64,000 nucleotides of DNA from an uncultured Duncaniella sp. Lineage in GTDB: Bacteria; Bacteroidota; Bacteroidia; Bacteroidales; Muribaculaceae. Positions 7,119 to 16,611 of this stretch are shown here, piece by piece. Below the pieces are notes generated by a model. The model had not been told where the DNA came from and searched no databases. It saw only the letters and a program-made list of their open reading frames with translations. How positions within the stretch are numbered: the stretch's first letter is position 1; each line of letters opens with the position of its first letter. Both the position numbers and the translations under genes were made by a program. The stretch lies in contig CAJTMH010000001.1 in NCBI GenBank assembly GCA_910577255.1, positions 434,001-498,000 on the forward strand. The letters are read 5' to 3'.

Positions 7119-9833
7119 TTAATGTCCTTTACGAAAACATGGGTATTTACTTTGCAATATGCCATAGTCCTTATGATTGAATTTCTGTTTCAATGACGAA
7201 AGCACGTGATTTTCTGTCTCAGGACTCCAGTAAATCTTAAGTTTGTCACGAGCTCTGGTAATTGCCGTATAGAATATGTTGTGAGTTATCTGCTCCTCAG
7301 CCTCTCGGGTTATGACAATCTTGACCGAATTATATTCCAGGCCTTGGGCTTTATGTATTGATACGGCATAGGCAATCTGAAACGGAACTATGGTTTCCTC
7401 CCTGTCATTGTCATCATCGGCATCGCTCTCTTTTTGCACCCTGAATTTTACGACTGATGAGTTGGCCTCTCTCGCTTCGCAGAGTTCAAAAGGAGCGCCT
7501 TCTATCTCCAGACCGTTAAGCACCGTTGCGACCTCTACCGTGAAGTCAATCCAGTCATCCCCCACCTCAATATCAAGGATACGCCCCTTAAGATTGTTGT
7601 AGAGCCATTGGGAGAAACGGTATGAGTCATTGAACAGCACTGGGTCACCGACTTTATAGGTATGCACTCCCCATTGCACAGCTTCGTTCGGATTACTATG
7701 TTGCAGAAATTTATTGATGTTATTTATGCCATATAATCCATCATAATTAAGCGTGAGGATAATTTCGTCATCATCGGCCGGGACAAAGATTGAATTATCA
7801 AACCTCGATGAAAAGCCACCCTTGGTGAGAAACTCAAGAATGTCAGGGGAGACGTTCCTTACGCATTCCCAAACTTTAAGGAGCCTTGGGTTAGAGGTAC
7901 GGTAGGTCTTTTCAAGGACTGCCCTGCAATTTTTTCCATTAAAAGCGTTAAACGCCACACTAAACCAATTGCCGAAAAGTATGGCCTCTATCTGGAACAT
8001 ATCACCGACAAGCAGCAATAGTTTGAAATTGCCTCGTTGCACAATAGCACGCATATCCTGATTGCTGAGTGTACTGCATTCATCGATTATCAAAATATCG
8101 CGTGGCAACAGGCAAGCCTGACTGGACAGATAGGCGGCAACAGTCATGAATACAGCATTTCCTGCATCCACCCTGCGACGCAGATTCTCCACAGCCGGAT
8201 GCGTGTTGGCCAGATAAAGCTTCGACTGGGAACTGAACAGATGGGATATGTAATTTATAAGAGTAGATTTCCCTGTCCCGGCAGCTCCATATATGAATCC
8301 CACTTTTGAATCGGCAAAAAGCGACAGCAACACCCTCTCTTTATCCTCGTCAATAGTCACGAGAGGAGATGAGAGCCATGCTCTGACTGTATTTCCGTAA
8401 TTTGTCACCCCTCCGGCATTATTCAGGTCTTTTAGGGCCGATATGACTTCATAGACATTGTTCTCATACTCACGTATATAGCAATATGTGCGATAACGCT
8501 CTATCGTACAATGAGCATGAGCCGGATGTAATGCATCGTTAAACTCCCTGATGAGAGCTTCCGCATCACCGAAACTCTCCAATTCCTCTATATCTGTATA
8601 AAGACGTCCCTCCTGCTCACAATTATACTTAATGCGACGTGCCAATAGTTCATGTTTATGCCCATCCACCGGAATTGTGGCCAGCAGATCACTGACACGT
8701 GGATTGTGCTGCGACAATGAGAAATAGTATGGCATGCGATCGAACGGCTTGGCTTGGGGGCTGAGGTAAAGGCCGTCGAAAATCCTGCATGGTTCATGGA
8801 AGAGTTGCCTTTTTATCACCTTGTTCGGTAGATGGCGAAGCAGATAACGCAACACGTTATGCCCCGATTTCCGCCCCACAATTCTTTCACGGCATATAGT
8901 AAGGAGCTTCTCAAGATGGGATGTATTTGCATCCTGTCGCAAAGTCTCTATAAACCAGTCGAAATCATCATCATTAAAATCCATTACATCCGTGAGCGAG
9001 AGATGCGTCAGCTGCAGGAACTTCATGAGATTCAGATACTCCCTTGTGACCGACATCGGGATTTTGTAACCGAAAATTCTTGCCAGATTCGTGAATTCAC
9101 AAGGTCGGACAGCCACATCGTAACCAACAATCACCGAAATAGGCATGGGAGCGCCCTCTAAAGAAATTGTTTCCGATACCAGACGTAACTTTACTGCGTA
9201 ATATGACGGTAAATCCAGTTTTGTAAAAGCTATGATACGGTCAAACTTGCTTGTTTTGTCATTAGCCGGAGTGAAAGTGACCTCGTAATATATTCGACCG
9301 TCAACGAAGATGGGTTTTATCTTCTCGATATAAAACCTGTTTTCATAAGTCTTGGCGTTGACCATCGATAACGTTTCAATCTTCTCGGCAATCGCCGCGT
9401 GGAACTCACGGAATGACGTGTCGGTATCCATCGGGAATTTCTCAAGATTATGCAGCAAATGAATCCCGAAATCCCGCTCCATCAATTCCCTGATACGGAG
9501 AAGATACTCATAATACTTCAGCATCAACCGCTCCGAACTGTCAGGATCAAACGTGTAGTGCGAGGCAGATATTTGCAACATATCATGCAACTCCTTTAAG
9601 AAGTGAAGCCTACCTAATCGCCACACAAATGCCTGTGCATTGCAGATGTTCTGATACTCATTATCACATATCGCTCCACCATTGGCCTCATAGATTTTCA
9701 CACAGATGTGATCAAGGAGATTTCGCATCTGTCCGAGAATGTTTTGCGAGAGCAGTGGCCTGTGTTCCCGACTCAGGATCTCGATATTATCACATATCGC
9801 TTTGTTGCAGTTCTGTATATAATCCATAAGCAA
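7119..9833 (-). CDS. Large SF1 (RecD/UvrD-like) helicase with a long unassigned N-terminal half
   Basis: A 904-aa protein. The C-terminal half is a superfamily 1 helicase: Walker A GAAGTGKS (516-523), Walker B IIDEC (582-586), a motif III-like LLVGDMFQIEA (608-618), SIHKAQGLEY (about 825-834) and the motif VI-like YTAITRARDKLKI (855-867). The first roughly 490 residues match no domain I recognise; they are rich in charged helices with a beta-rich stretch near 165-245. Proteins of this build occur as stand-alone genes in many bacteria; I do not know a proven role. Start could also be Met3. It lies between yjbQ and a nitroreductase with gaps of 28 and 11 bases. Confidence 0.85.
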   Translation of the reverse strand: MLMDYIQNCNKAICDNIEILSREHRPLLSQNILGQMRNLLDHICVKIYEANGGAICDNEYQNICNAQAFVWRLGRLHFLKELHDMLQISASHYTFDPDSSERLMLKYYEYLLRIRELMERDFGIHLLHNLEKFPMDTDTSFREFHAAIAEKIETLSMVNAKTYENRFYIEKIKPIFVDGRIYYEVTFTPANDKTSKFDRIIAFTKLDLPSYYAVKLRLVSETISLEGAPMPISVIVGYDVAVRPCEFTNLARIFGYKIPMSVTREYLNLMKFLQLTHLSLTDVMDFNDDDFDWFIETLRQDANTSHLEKLLTICRERIVGRKSGHNVLRYLLRHLPNKVIKRQLFHEPCRIFDGLYLSPQAKPFDRMPYYFSLSQHNPRVSDLLATIPVDGHKHELLARRIKYNCEQEGRLYTDIEELESFGDAEALIREFNDALHPAHAHCTIERYRTYCYIREYENNVYEVISALKDLNNAGGVTNYGNTVRAWLSSPLVTIDEDKERVLLSLFADSKVGFIYGAAGTGKSTLINYISHLFSSQSKLYLANTHPAVENLRRRVDAGNAVFMTVAAYLSSQACLLPRDILIIDECSTLSNQDMRAIVQRGNFKLLLLVGDMFQIEAILFGNWFSVAFNAFNGKNCRAVLEKTYRTSNPRLLKVWECVRNVSPDILEFLTKGGFSSRFDNSIFVPADDDEIILTLNYDGLYGINNINKFLQHSNPNEAVQWGVHTYKVGDPVLFNDSYRFSQWLYNNLKGRILDIEVGDDWIDFTVEVATVLNGLEIEGAPFELCEAREANSSVVKFRVQKESDADDDNDREETIVPFQIAYAVSIHKAQGLEYNSVKIVITREAEEQITHNIFYTAITRARDKLKIYWSPETENHVLSSLKQKFNHKDYGILQSKYPCFRKGH

Positions 9834-9861
9834 TAATTTCCAACATAGTCAACAGGCTAAA

Positions 9862-10275
9862 TCAATCACCTATCACAGTAGCCACCACCTTGCGAGGGCC
9901 ACCATGGTTACGGAATTCACAAAGATATATGCCTTGCCATGTGCCAAGATTAAGCCTGTGATTAGTCACAGGAATAGTCAGAGAGGGACCAACTATCACC
10001 GATTTTGCATGGGCCGGCATGTCATCCGAACCTTCAAACGTATGGAGAAAATATGGGGAATTTTCAGGCACCATACGGTCAAATATAGCATTCAAATCTT
10101 CACGCACATCAGGATCTGCATTCTCATTCAACGACAACGCAGCAGATGTATGTTTGATCATGAGGTTTACGATTCCGGCCGCAGGCAACTCCGGTAAGTG
10201 CGCCACGATTTCAGCTGTCACAAGATGCACACCGCGTCTACGTGGACTCAAAGAAAATTCATTCTGTTTTACCAT
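9862..10275 (-). CDS. yjbQ: YjbQ / UPF0047 family protein
   Basis: A 137-aa single-domain protein of the YjbQ/UPF0047 family, which has a weak thiamin-phosphate synthase activity reported for E. coli YjbQ; its true role is unsettled. Family hallmarks are IKHTSAALSLNENADPDVREDL (conserved His, Ser and Asn, Asp) and the C-terminal NLGTWQGIYLCEFRNHGGPRK with QG and EFR. It sits 29 bases downstream of uvrA and 28 upstream of the helicase gene, which suggests co-transcription but not a shared pathway. Confidence 0.88.
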   Translation of the reverse strand: MVKQNEFSLSPRRRGVHLVTAEIVAHLPELPAAGIVNLMIKHTSAALSLNENADPDVREDLNAIFDRMVPENSPYFLHTFEGSDDMPAHAKSVIVGPSLTIPVTNHRLNLGTWQGIYLCEFRNHGGPRKVVATVIGD

Positions 10276-10304
10276 CAGTAAGTCAAATATCTGAAAGTTA
10301 ATAG

Positions 10305-13166
10305 TTATTCTGTAGCATTGCCGACACGGTTTCGGACCGCATCAATAGCCTCTTTTATGAAGGGTGCAGTGGGTGAAGCCTTGGCTGCAATCTCAATCGG
10401 AGAACCGGTGGCTATTATTTGTCCGCCATTTTTTCCTCCACCCGGCCCCATGTCTATCACATGGTCAGCGGCACATATCACCTCGATGTTATGCTCGATC
10501 ACCAGTACGGTGTTGCCTTTTTCAACCAAACGGTTAAGCACATTAAGCAACACTCGGATATCATCAAAATGCAATCCGGTGGTAGGCTCATCAAGTATAA
10601 ACAAGGTATTGCCAGTGTCACGGCGAGAAAGTTCAGTTGCCAATTTCACACGTTGGTTCTCACCTCCGGAGAGCGTCGAAGATGGTTGGCCAAGCTTTAT
10701 GTAGCCAAGGCCGATATCCTGCAATACTTTAATCTTATTCAGGATAGCAGGGACACCTGCGAAAAATTCCACAGCCTGATTGATGGTCATATCGAGGACA
10801 TCGGAAATAGATTTACCTTTGAACCTTACCTCAAGTGTCTCACGGTTATACCGCTTGCCACCACAGGTTTCACATGGCACAAGAACGTCCGGAAGAAAGT
10901 TCATCTCAATGGTCTTATATCCATTGCCATTACATGTCTCACATCGGCCACCAGCTACATTAAACGAGAATCTGCCAGGACGGTATCCTCGGATTTTAGC
11001 CTCCGAAAGACTTGCAAACAAGTCACGGATAGCCGTAAACACCCCCGTATAAGTGGCTGGATTTGAGCGTGGCGATTTGCCGAGTGGAGACTGGTCAACA
11101 GTCACTACCTTATCAATATGTTCTAACCCTTCAATCGACTTATAGGGCAGAGGGGCCGTATGTGATCTGTAGAATTTCTGACTTAGAATCGGTTGCAGAG
11201 TGGCGTTGATCAATGATGATTTCCCGCTGCCCGAAACTCCCGACACACACACGAATTTACCTAAGGGAAGTGTCAGCGTAACATCGCGTAGGTTATTTCC
11301 TGATGCCCCTTTGAGTACGATTTTCTTACCGGAACCTTTGCGTGGCTTCTCTCGCACAGGGATTGACAAATTTCCATTCAGATAACGGGCGGTGAGAGTA
11401 TCTGTATCAAGCATCTCCTCCGGGGTGCCGGAGAATACAACTTCCCCACCCTTACGTCCGGCATTCGGACCTATATCCACTATATGGTCGGCCTCGAGCA
11501 TTATATCCTTGTCATGTTCCACCACAAGGATTGAATTGGAAGCATCGCGCAACTGTTTGAGCGAGTCAATCAGGCGTCTGTTGTCTCGCTGATGGAGTCC
11601 GATGGAAGGTTCATCAAGAATATAAAGGACATTGACCAACTGGCTGCCAAGCTGTGTTGCAAGCCTTATACGCTGACTCTCTCCACCCGACAATGTGGCA
11701 GAAGCTCGGTTGAGTTGCAGATAATCGAGCCCGACGTCCACCAGGAACTTCAATCGGCTCCTTATCTCCTTCATTATTTCACGTGCTATCAACAATTGCG
11801 TAGGTGAAAGCCTTTCCTCCACAGTCTGTGACCATTCATAGAGTTCGGATATATCAAGCCGACTCAGGTCAGCAATATTCTTCCCATCTATAAAGAAGTG
11901 TAATGCCTCACGGTTGAGCCGGTCTCCATTACATTCCGGGCATACGGCACGTGAGAAGAACCCTTCGCTCCATTTCTTTGCAGCTGCTGATGCCTCTTCC
12001 CCCTGTTGCATTTCTATATATTTAACCAGACCTTCGTAGGTTTGGAAAAAATTATAGGTGGCCATCGTGTCATTCTCTATCACAAGCCGTTCGGGAGTAC
12101 CGTTGAGAATGTCGCCCATCGCCTCCTCAGGGAGATTCTTGATTGGAGTCTTGATGGTGTGGCCATACTTCTTGCATATAGCGTCTATCTGCCAGAACAC
12201 CATCGAGTTCTTGTATTTGCCAAGCGGCAGTATTCCACCCTCATGAATCGAAAGCGATGGGTTGGGTATTATCTTTTCACGATCCACGAGATTGACATAA
12301 CCCAGACCTTTACAACACGGACAAGCACCCAAGGGAGAATTGAATGAGAAATTATGAGGCGCCGGCTCACGATATGATATGCCACTTGCAGCATCCATTA
12401 GTGTCTGCGAGAAGTAGCTAACACGGTCGGCATCGACATCATAAATCATCACCTGCTTGTCACCCTGTTTCAATGCATCACCGACAGTTGCTTCAAGGCG
12501 TGTGAGATCCTTGGGTGAAACCTTCAGTCGGTCTATGACAAGTTCGATGTCATGATTGCGATAACGGTCCACCTTCATGTTGAGAGTGAGTTCACGCAAT
12601 TCGCCATCAACACGCACTGTCAGAAACCCTTTTTTGCGCAACTGCTCAAAGAGCTCTTTATAATGTCCTTTACGGTTTTTGATAAGTGGGGCAAGAATAT
12701 ACACCTTGCGACCGTCATACTTTTCGAGTATGAGGTTGACAATCTGTTCACGCGTGTATTTAATCATCGGCTCACCGGTCACATAGCTCACAGCTGTTCC
12801 TACCCTGGCATAAAGCAGGCGCAGGAAGTCATATACCTCGGTAGTGGTGCCGATGGTACTTCGCGGATTTCGATTGATTGTCTTTTGCTCTATGGCAATC
12901 ACCGGACTGAGTCCCGTGATTTTATCCACATCCGGACGCTCAAGATTGCCAAGCATATTCCTGGCATAAGCTGAGAATGTCTCTATATAACGACGTTGGC
13001 CTTCGGCAAAAATCGTGTCAAAAGCCAGGGAGGATTTCCCGCTGCCACTCAGACCGGTAATGACCGTGAGAGCATTGTGGGGAATCTCCACATCAATATT
13101 TTTGAGATTGTGCACTCTTGCGCCGAGCACACTGAGACTATTACTGTTTACGGAATTGGAATTCAT
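10305..13166 (-). CDS. uvrA: Excinuclease ABC subunit A
   Basis: DNA damage sensor of nucleotide excision repair; dimeric ATPase that loads UvrB at bulky lesions. The 953-aa protein has two ABC modules: N-terminal Walker A GLSGSGKSSLAF, C-terminal GVSGSGKSSLI, two signatures LSGGESQRI and LSGGENQRVKLA, and D-loops ILDEPSIGLHQRDN and ILDEPTTGLHFDD. Zinc-finger cysteines are visible as CPCCKGLGY and, in the C-terminal half, CETCNGNG...CETCGGKRYN. Length is normal for the family (about 940). It starts 20 bases after the lytic transglycosylase stop. uvrB and uvrC are not in the window. Confidence 0.97.
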   Translation of the reverse strand: MNSNSVNSNSLSVLGARVHNLKNIDVEIPHNALTVITGLSGSGKSSLAFDTIFAEGQRRYIETFSAYARNMLGNLERPDVDKITGLSPVIAIEQKTINRNPRSTIGTTTEVYDFLRLLYARVGTAVSYVTGEPMIKYTREQIVNLILEKYDGRKVYILAPLIKNRKGHYKELFEQLRKKGFLTVRVDGELRELTLNMKVDRYRNHDIELVIDRLKVSPKDLTRLEATVGDALKQGDKQVMIYDVDADRVSYFSQTLMDAASGISYREPAPHNFSFNSPLGACPCCKGLGYVNLVDREKIIPNPSLSIHEGGILPLGKYKNSMVFWQIDAICKKYGHTIKTPIKNLPEEAMGDILNGTPERLVIENDTMATYNFFQTYEGLVKYIEMQQGEEASAAAKKWSEGFFSRAVCPECNGDRLNREALHFFIDGKNIADLSRLDISELYEWSQTVEERLSPTQLLIAREIMKEIRSRLKFLVDVGLDYLQLNRASATLSGGESQRIRLATQLGSQLVNVLYILDEPSIGLHQRDNRRLIDSLKQLRDASNSILVVEHDKDIMLEADHIVDIGPNAGRKGGEVVFSGTPEEMLDTDTLTARYLNGNLSIPVREKPRKGSGKKIVLKGASGNNLRDVTLTLPLGKFVCVSGVSGSGKSSLINATLQPILSQKFYRSHTAPLPYKSIEGLEHIDKVVTVDQSPLGKSPRSNPATYTGVFTAIRDLFASLSEAKIRGYRPGRFSFNVAGGRCETCNGNGYKTIEMNFLPDVLVPCETCGGKRYNRETLEVRFKGKSISDVLDMTINQAVEFFAGVPAILNKIKVLQDIGLGYIKLGQPSSTLSGGENQRVKLATELSRRDTGNTLFILDEPTTGLHFDDIRVLLNVLNRLVEKGNTVLVIEHNIEVICAADHVIDMGPGGGKNGGQIIATGSPIEIAAKASPTAPFIKEAIDAVRNRVGNATE

Positions 13167-13186
13167 CGGTATAATTTACTTTTCCC

Positions 13187-14170
13187 TTATCTGTCCACAA
13201 CCCACGCTGGATTATAGACTGTTTTCTTCTGTTTAGAGCGTGAAAGTGAATCCTTGGTGGGAATATACACTTGATATGTCTTCGCTGTTTTGTTTGGGAG
13301 AGATTTAGCACGTATCCAGGGGTTATTTTCACGCAGAGTCATATAATCAGTCCCATGCTTTTTAGCCCAATCTGCCCAATCGTCTACTGGCTCAGAGACC
13401 TCAACCACGGTGTATTCCATAGGTTGATAAAGCTGATCGGCTGTCAGATTGTAGCCATAAGCCTGAGGATTTTCCATGATAAGTTTCATGGAAAGAAGGC
13501 GGAAGATATAGCGCATTGTCTCATCTGCGAGATATAGGTCGTAGGCAGATGACACTTGCTGTGCGGCAAGTTCATTAGTGATCCGTGCCATTCCACCATT
13601 ATAACTTGCAGCCACTGATTCCCAATTGCCATATTTGGCATAAGCATTCTTAAGATATTTACATGCAGCCTCTGTGGCTTTTATCGGATCATACCTCTGG
13701 TCCACATAGTCGTTCACTTCGAGTCCATACTCCTTTGCAGTGGAAGGCATGAATTGCCATAAGCCACCAGCCTTTGCCCCGGAAAGAGCCCTGGGATTAA
13801 GTGTTGATTCTATAACTGCAAGATATATCATATCGTCGGGCACACCGTTCTTTTTTAGGATTGGAGCCAGAACCGGGAAATATCTGTTGGCCCGCTTGAT
13901 GGCAAGCAAGGTATTGCCATGCGTATAGCTCATGGCTGTTAACTCTCGGTCGAGACGCTCCCACATGTGGGTGGGATCAAGACTTATTTTCTTTCCGGCA
14001 AACGTAACTGTTTCGGGGACAACCGGATTTACTACATCAGACAACTCCACTCTTACATCGTCGGTAACAGTGGCAGGAGTCACTGCCGAGGCTTCTTCAG
14101 CCGGAGCTATAATCGCGATGGCGGCTGTAGCGCATACAGCACCAAACATTATCTTTCGTTGTAATTTCAT
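13187..14170 (-). CDS. MltD-like lytic murein transglycosylase
   Basis: Cleaves the glycan backbone of peptidoglycan to anhydro-muropeptides. The 327-aa precursor has a Sec signal peptide (KLQRK, then a hydrophobic Ala/Ile stretch ending near ASA). The SLT catalytic domain is clear: VIESTLNPRALSGAKAGGLWQFMPSTAKEYGL, with the catalytic Glu in IES and the GLWQFMPSTA block, then the SYNGG motif. The C-terminal 90 residues (from YTVVEVSEPVDDWADWAKKHG) look like one degenerate LysM-type unit rather than the multiple LysM repeats of E. coli MltD. Acts in the periplasm. Confidence 0.9.
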   Translation of the reverse strand: MKLQRKIMFGAVCATAAIAIIAPAEEASAVTPATVTDDVRVELSDVVNPVVPETVTFAGKKISLDPTHMWERLDRELTAMSYTHGNTLLAIKRANRYFPVLAPILKKNGVPDDMIYLAVIESTLNPRALSGAKAGGLWQFMPSTAKEYGLEVNDYVDQRYDPIKATEAACKYLKNAYAKYGNWESVAASYNGGMARITNELAAQQVSSAYDLYLADETMRYIFRLLSMKLIMENPQAYGYNLTADQLYQPMEYTVVEVSEPVDDWADWAKKHGTDYMTLRENNPWIRAKSLPNKTAKTYQVYIPTKDSLSRSKQKKTVYNPAWVVDR

Positions 14171-14234
14171 AAGCTGATTAGAATTGCAGATTAATAAATT
14201 TTAGTTATGTGTTGGTTTGTTTATGGTAGTATGA

Positions 14235-15539
14235 CTATTTATAATTCACTATATTTATATCGCCTGACAGGTTATATTTCTTTCCATCCGCCCCACGAGC
14301 GGTGATGACATAGTAATACACTCCAGCCGGGACAAGCTTACCTTTATACTTACCATCCCATCCCTGGGCGGGATCGGAAAATGATGTCATTTTTTGACCA
14401 TGGCGATTGAAGATATGACATTCAAAATCCACGATTGACGAATAGCTCACTTTCCACTCATCATTCACTCCATCTGCATTCCCCGGAGAGAAAGCATTGG
14501 GGCACTTCAGGGATGATGCACCTATCGATATCTCGTAAGTCGGACCGTAATATTCACATTCTCCCGAGGCGTTGGCGCAGACGAAGCGGACATAAGTCAT
14601 CCCTTCTTCCGTAAAGGTATGGGTAACATTCAATTCCGACATACGTATATCAACATCCTCAAACTCCGGATAGGACGAGAACTGCCATTCAGTAAAGATT
14701 GCCGCATCTGTAACAGCTGCCGAGAACTCAATTTCACAAGGAGCAGATCCACCGAGATCTCCGCCGCTTCCTGATACAATCTCATTATCATTGGAACGTT
14801 CAGTCTGGATAGCTGAGGTCTGTGCCTGTACGGCAAATGGCTGTACCGTAGATGAACTCACAGAAATCTCGCGTCCCCATTCTTTCAGGAACCTGTCACC
14901 TGTCAGAGTAAAATCCGTAGCACAGAGAGGAGCTTCTACATGAAGAGTTGTGGGAAGGTATTCAAACGTTGCTTCCTCAGGCACCTGAACATAGCTCTTG
15001 CTGTCTTCGTCATAAGACAAGGATGTGTAGTCGAGCTGCAAGTCACGTGACAGGACAAGACGTCGACCGTTGATGGAATAATACACAATCTCATCACCTT
15101 TACCGGCCACAGTCAACCCAATCCGGTCACAATCACGCTCCTCAGCCTCCGTGATTCCTGACAATGCAAGTTCATGGCGACTATAGTCAACTACCCAGAA
15201 ATAATGCCTCTCATTGCCATCCTCTATTATATAGCCCATGTCTCCTTCCACAACATCAAGGATGGAAGAGCCACCATCTACCCTGACACCCGACAGCTCT
15301 TCGGCGTAACCGCCTCCAAGATTTGAATATCGGAACCATTTCACACCGGCAGCAGAAGGCGATGCATAGGCGGCTTTCACCCCACTCAATCCGTCAAGCA
15401 CGTACACGGCGTCGAGCCCCGACGAGGCGGGAGCATCTATTTGGATTATTTTCTCGGGACTTCCGCTCCAAGCTAACTCCGCACCATTGGCGAAAAAAGG
15501 AGAAAGACAAGCGCATAAGATTATTGACAGATATTTCAT
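14235..15539 (-). CDS. Exported protein with gliding-motility/T9SS type B C-terminal domain
   Basis: A 434-aa precursor: signal peptide (MKYLSIILCACLSPFFANG), a beta-rich middle of unknown function that includes a PKD/Ig-like stretch (TEWQFSSYPEFEDVDI to YEISIGAS), and a C-terminal domain of about 85 residues from LKCPNAFSPGNADGVNDEW through GWDGKYKGKLVPAGVYYYVI. That tail is the CHU_C-type module used for outer-membrane passage by the type IX secretion system. The protein is therefore predicted to be surface-displayed or released. It has its own -7-like box (15566-15573). Confidence 0.88.
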   Translation of the reverse strand: MKYLSIILCACLSPFFANGAELAWSGSPEKIIQIDAPASSGLDAVYVLDGLSGVKAAYASPSAAGVKWFRYSNLGGGYAEELSGVRVDGGSSILDVVEGDMGYIIEDGNERHYFWVVDYSRHELALSGITEAEERDCDRIGLTVAGKGDEIVYYSINGRRLVLSRDLQLDYTSLSYDEDSKSYVQVPEEATFEYLPTTLHVEAPLCATDFTLTGDRFLKEWGREISVSSSTVQPFAVQAQTSAIQTERSNDNEIVSGSGGDLGGSAPCEIEFSAAVTDAAIFTEWQFSSYPEFEDVDIRMSELNVTHTFTEEGMTYVRFVCANASGECEYYGPTYEISIGASSLKCPNAFSPGNADGVNDEWKVSYSSIVDFECHIFNRHGQKMTSFSDPAQGWDGKYKGKLVPAGVYYYVITARGADGKKYNLSGDINIVNYK

Positions 15540-15565
15540 AGGGGCTTAGTGGATTATCTAACTTA

Positions 15566-15573
15566 CAAAGTTA
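15566..15573 (-). promoter_or_regulatory. -7 box for the T9SS-type gene
   Basis: On the minus strand the bases read TAACTTTG, a full TAnnTTTG match, 27 bases upstream of the start codon at 15539. No strong -33 TTTG is seen at the standard distance. Confidence 0.45.
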
Positions 15574-15635
15574 CAAAATTTACCGCTGATTTGCAACACC
15601 CTCATCGCTACTTGTTCGCCATCTTATCGACAAAA

Positions 15636-15681
15636 AGAGAAAAAATAAAGGCTCTGCGCCAAAGGGGATTGCCACAGAGCC
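15636..15681 (-). terminator. Rho-independent terminator after the 53-aa gene
   Basis: GGCTCTG (15650-15656) pairs with CAGAGCC (15675-15681). Read on the minus strand, the stem is followed by a T-rich tract (complement of 15636-15649). It lies about 50 bases beyond the stop of the small gene at 15729 and closes the GNAT-engB-small gene unit. Confidence 0.8.
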
Positions 15682-15728
15682 CGGAGACTCAAATTGTTAT
15701 TATAATTTCTCGATGAACATCAAAGATA

Positions 15729-15890
15729 TCACATGTCCTCAGCATCGGTGTTGCGCGGGTTGTTATTCAACTCTGCGGTTTCGTTTTTCACCATTTTAGG
15801 GGACACCTTATCATCGTCGGCAATGTTTACATCCACACCACGATATTTCTTGGACTCCTTTACTTCCTGAGCGGTAGGTTTCTTTTCCAT
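15729..15890 (-). CDS. Small hydrophilic protein, 53 aa
   Basis: An ATG-to-TGA frame of 53 codons, very polar: it starts MEKKPTAQEVKESKKYRG, continues VDVNIADDDKVSPKMV and ends NNNPRNTDAEDM. There is no membrane segment, cysteine or recognisable domain; it looks intrinsically disordered. Support for being a real gene: it lies 58 bases downstream of engB on the same strand and is directly followed by a strong terminator. I do not recognise the family and assign no function. Confidence 0.65.
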   Translation of the reverse strand: MEKKPTAQEVKESKKYRGVDVNIADDDKVSPKMVKNETAELNNNPRNTDAEDM

Positions 15891-15948
15891 AACATAATAG
15901 TTTTAAGTGATTATTTTGTTAGTAAAACACCTCACCGCCCCGATGGGT

Positions 15949-16563
15949 TCATTCCTCCACGGCGGAAATAGGGAGTTTATTAAGCTCCTCGATATAATCA
16001 AGCAGTTCCTGTCGGCCACGCCCATCCTCACTTGACGTGAGGAATATCGGAGGCAGTTCCTCCCAGGTTTCAAGGAGCTTCTTGCAGTACGCCTCAACAT
16101 TACGCTTACCAGCCACATTTCCCATTTTGTCGAGCTTAGTGAAGACGATGGCAAAAGGCACACCATTCTCACCAAGCCAGTCAAAGAACTCCATGTCAAT
16201 CTTCATGGGAGCATGACGCGAGTCGATAAGCACAAACAGGTTGGTCATTTGCTCACGATGAAGGATGTAACCGCTTATCATCTTCTCCAACTCTTCACGC
16301 TGAGCCTTGCCACGCTTGGCAAAACCATAACCGGGCAAGTCAACGATATACCAATCGTCATTAATCAAGAAATGATTTATAAGCAGAGTCTTACCGGGAG
16401 TTGAGGATGTCTTGGCAAGCTTAGAATGGCCTGTAAGCATATTGATTAGAGACGATTTTCCCACATTGCTTCGACCGATGAAAGCATATTCATGGCGTTG
16501 GTCAGAAGGGCATTTGCTGACTTTTGAATTTGATATGGAAAAACGAGCGGAATTGATGATCAT
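15949..16563 (-). CDS. engB: Ribosome-biogenesis GTPase EngB (YihA/YsxC)
   Basis: An essential-type GTPase that assists large ribosomal subunit assembly. The 204-aa protein contains the G1 loop GRSNVGKSSLIN (30-41), the G2 region STPGKT, G3 DLPGYG, G4 TKLDK and a G5-like TSSEDGRG, in the usual order and length for the EngB branch of TrmE-Era-like GTPases. It follows the GNAT gene by 48 bases and precedes the 53-aa gene by 58. Confidence 0.95.
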   Translation of the reverse strand: MIINSARFSISNSKVSKCPSDQRHEYAFIGRSNVGKSSLINMLTGHSKLAKTSSTPGKTLLINHFLINDDWYIVDLPGYGFAKRGKAQREELEKMISGYILHREQMTNLFVLIDSRHAPMKIDMEFFDWLGENGVPFAIVFTKLDKMGNVAGKRNVEAYCKKLLETWEELPPIFLTSSEDGRGRQELLDYIEELNKLPISAVEE

Positions 16564-16611
16564 GTCGGTATATGTTTTATTCTGTATTATTCGTTCATTA
16601 TTCTTCGGCCC

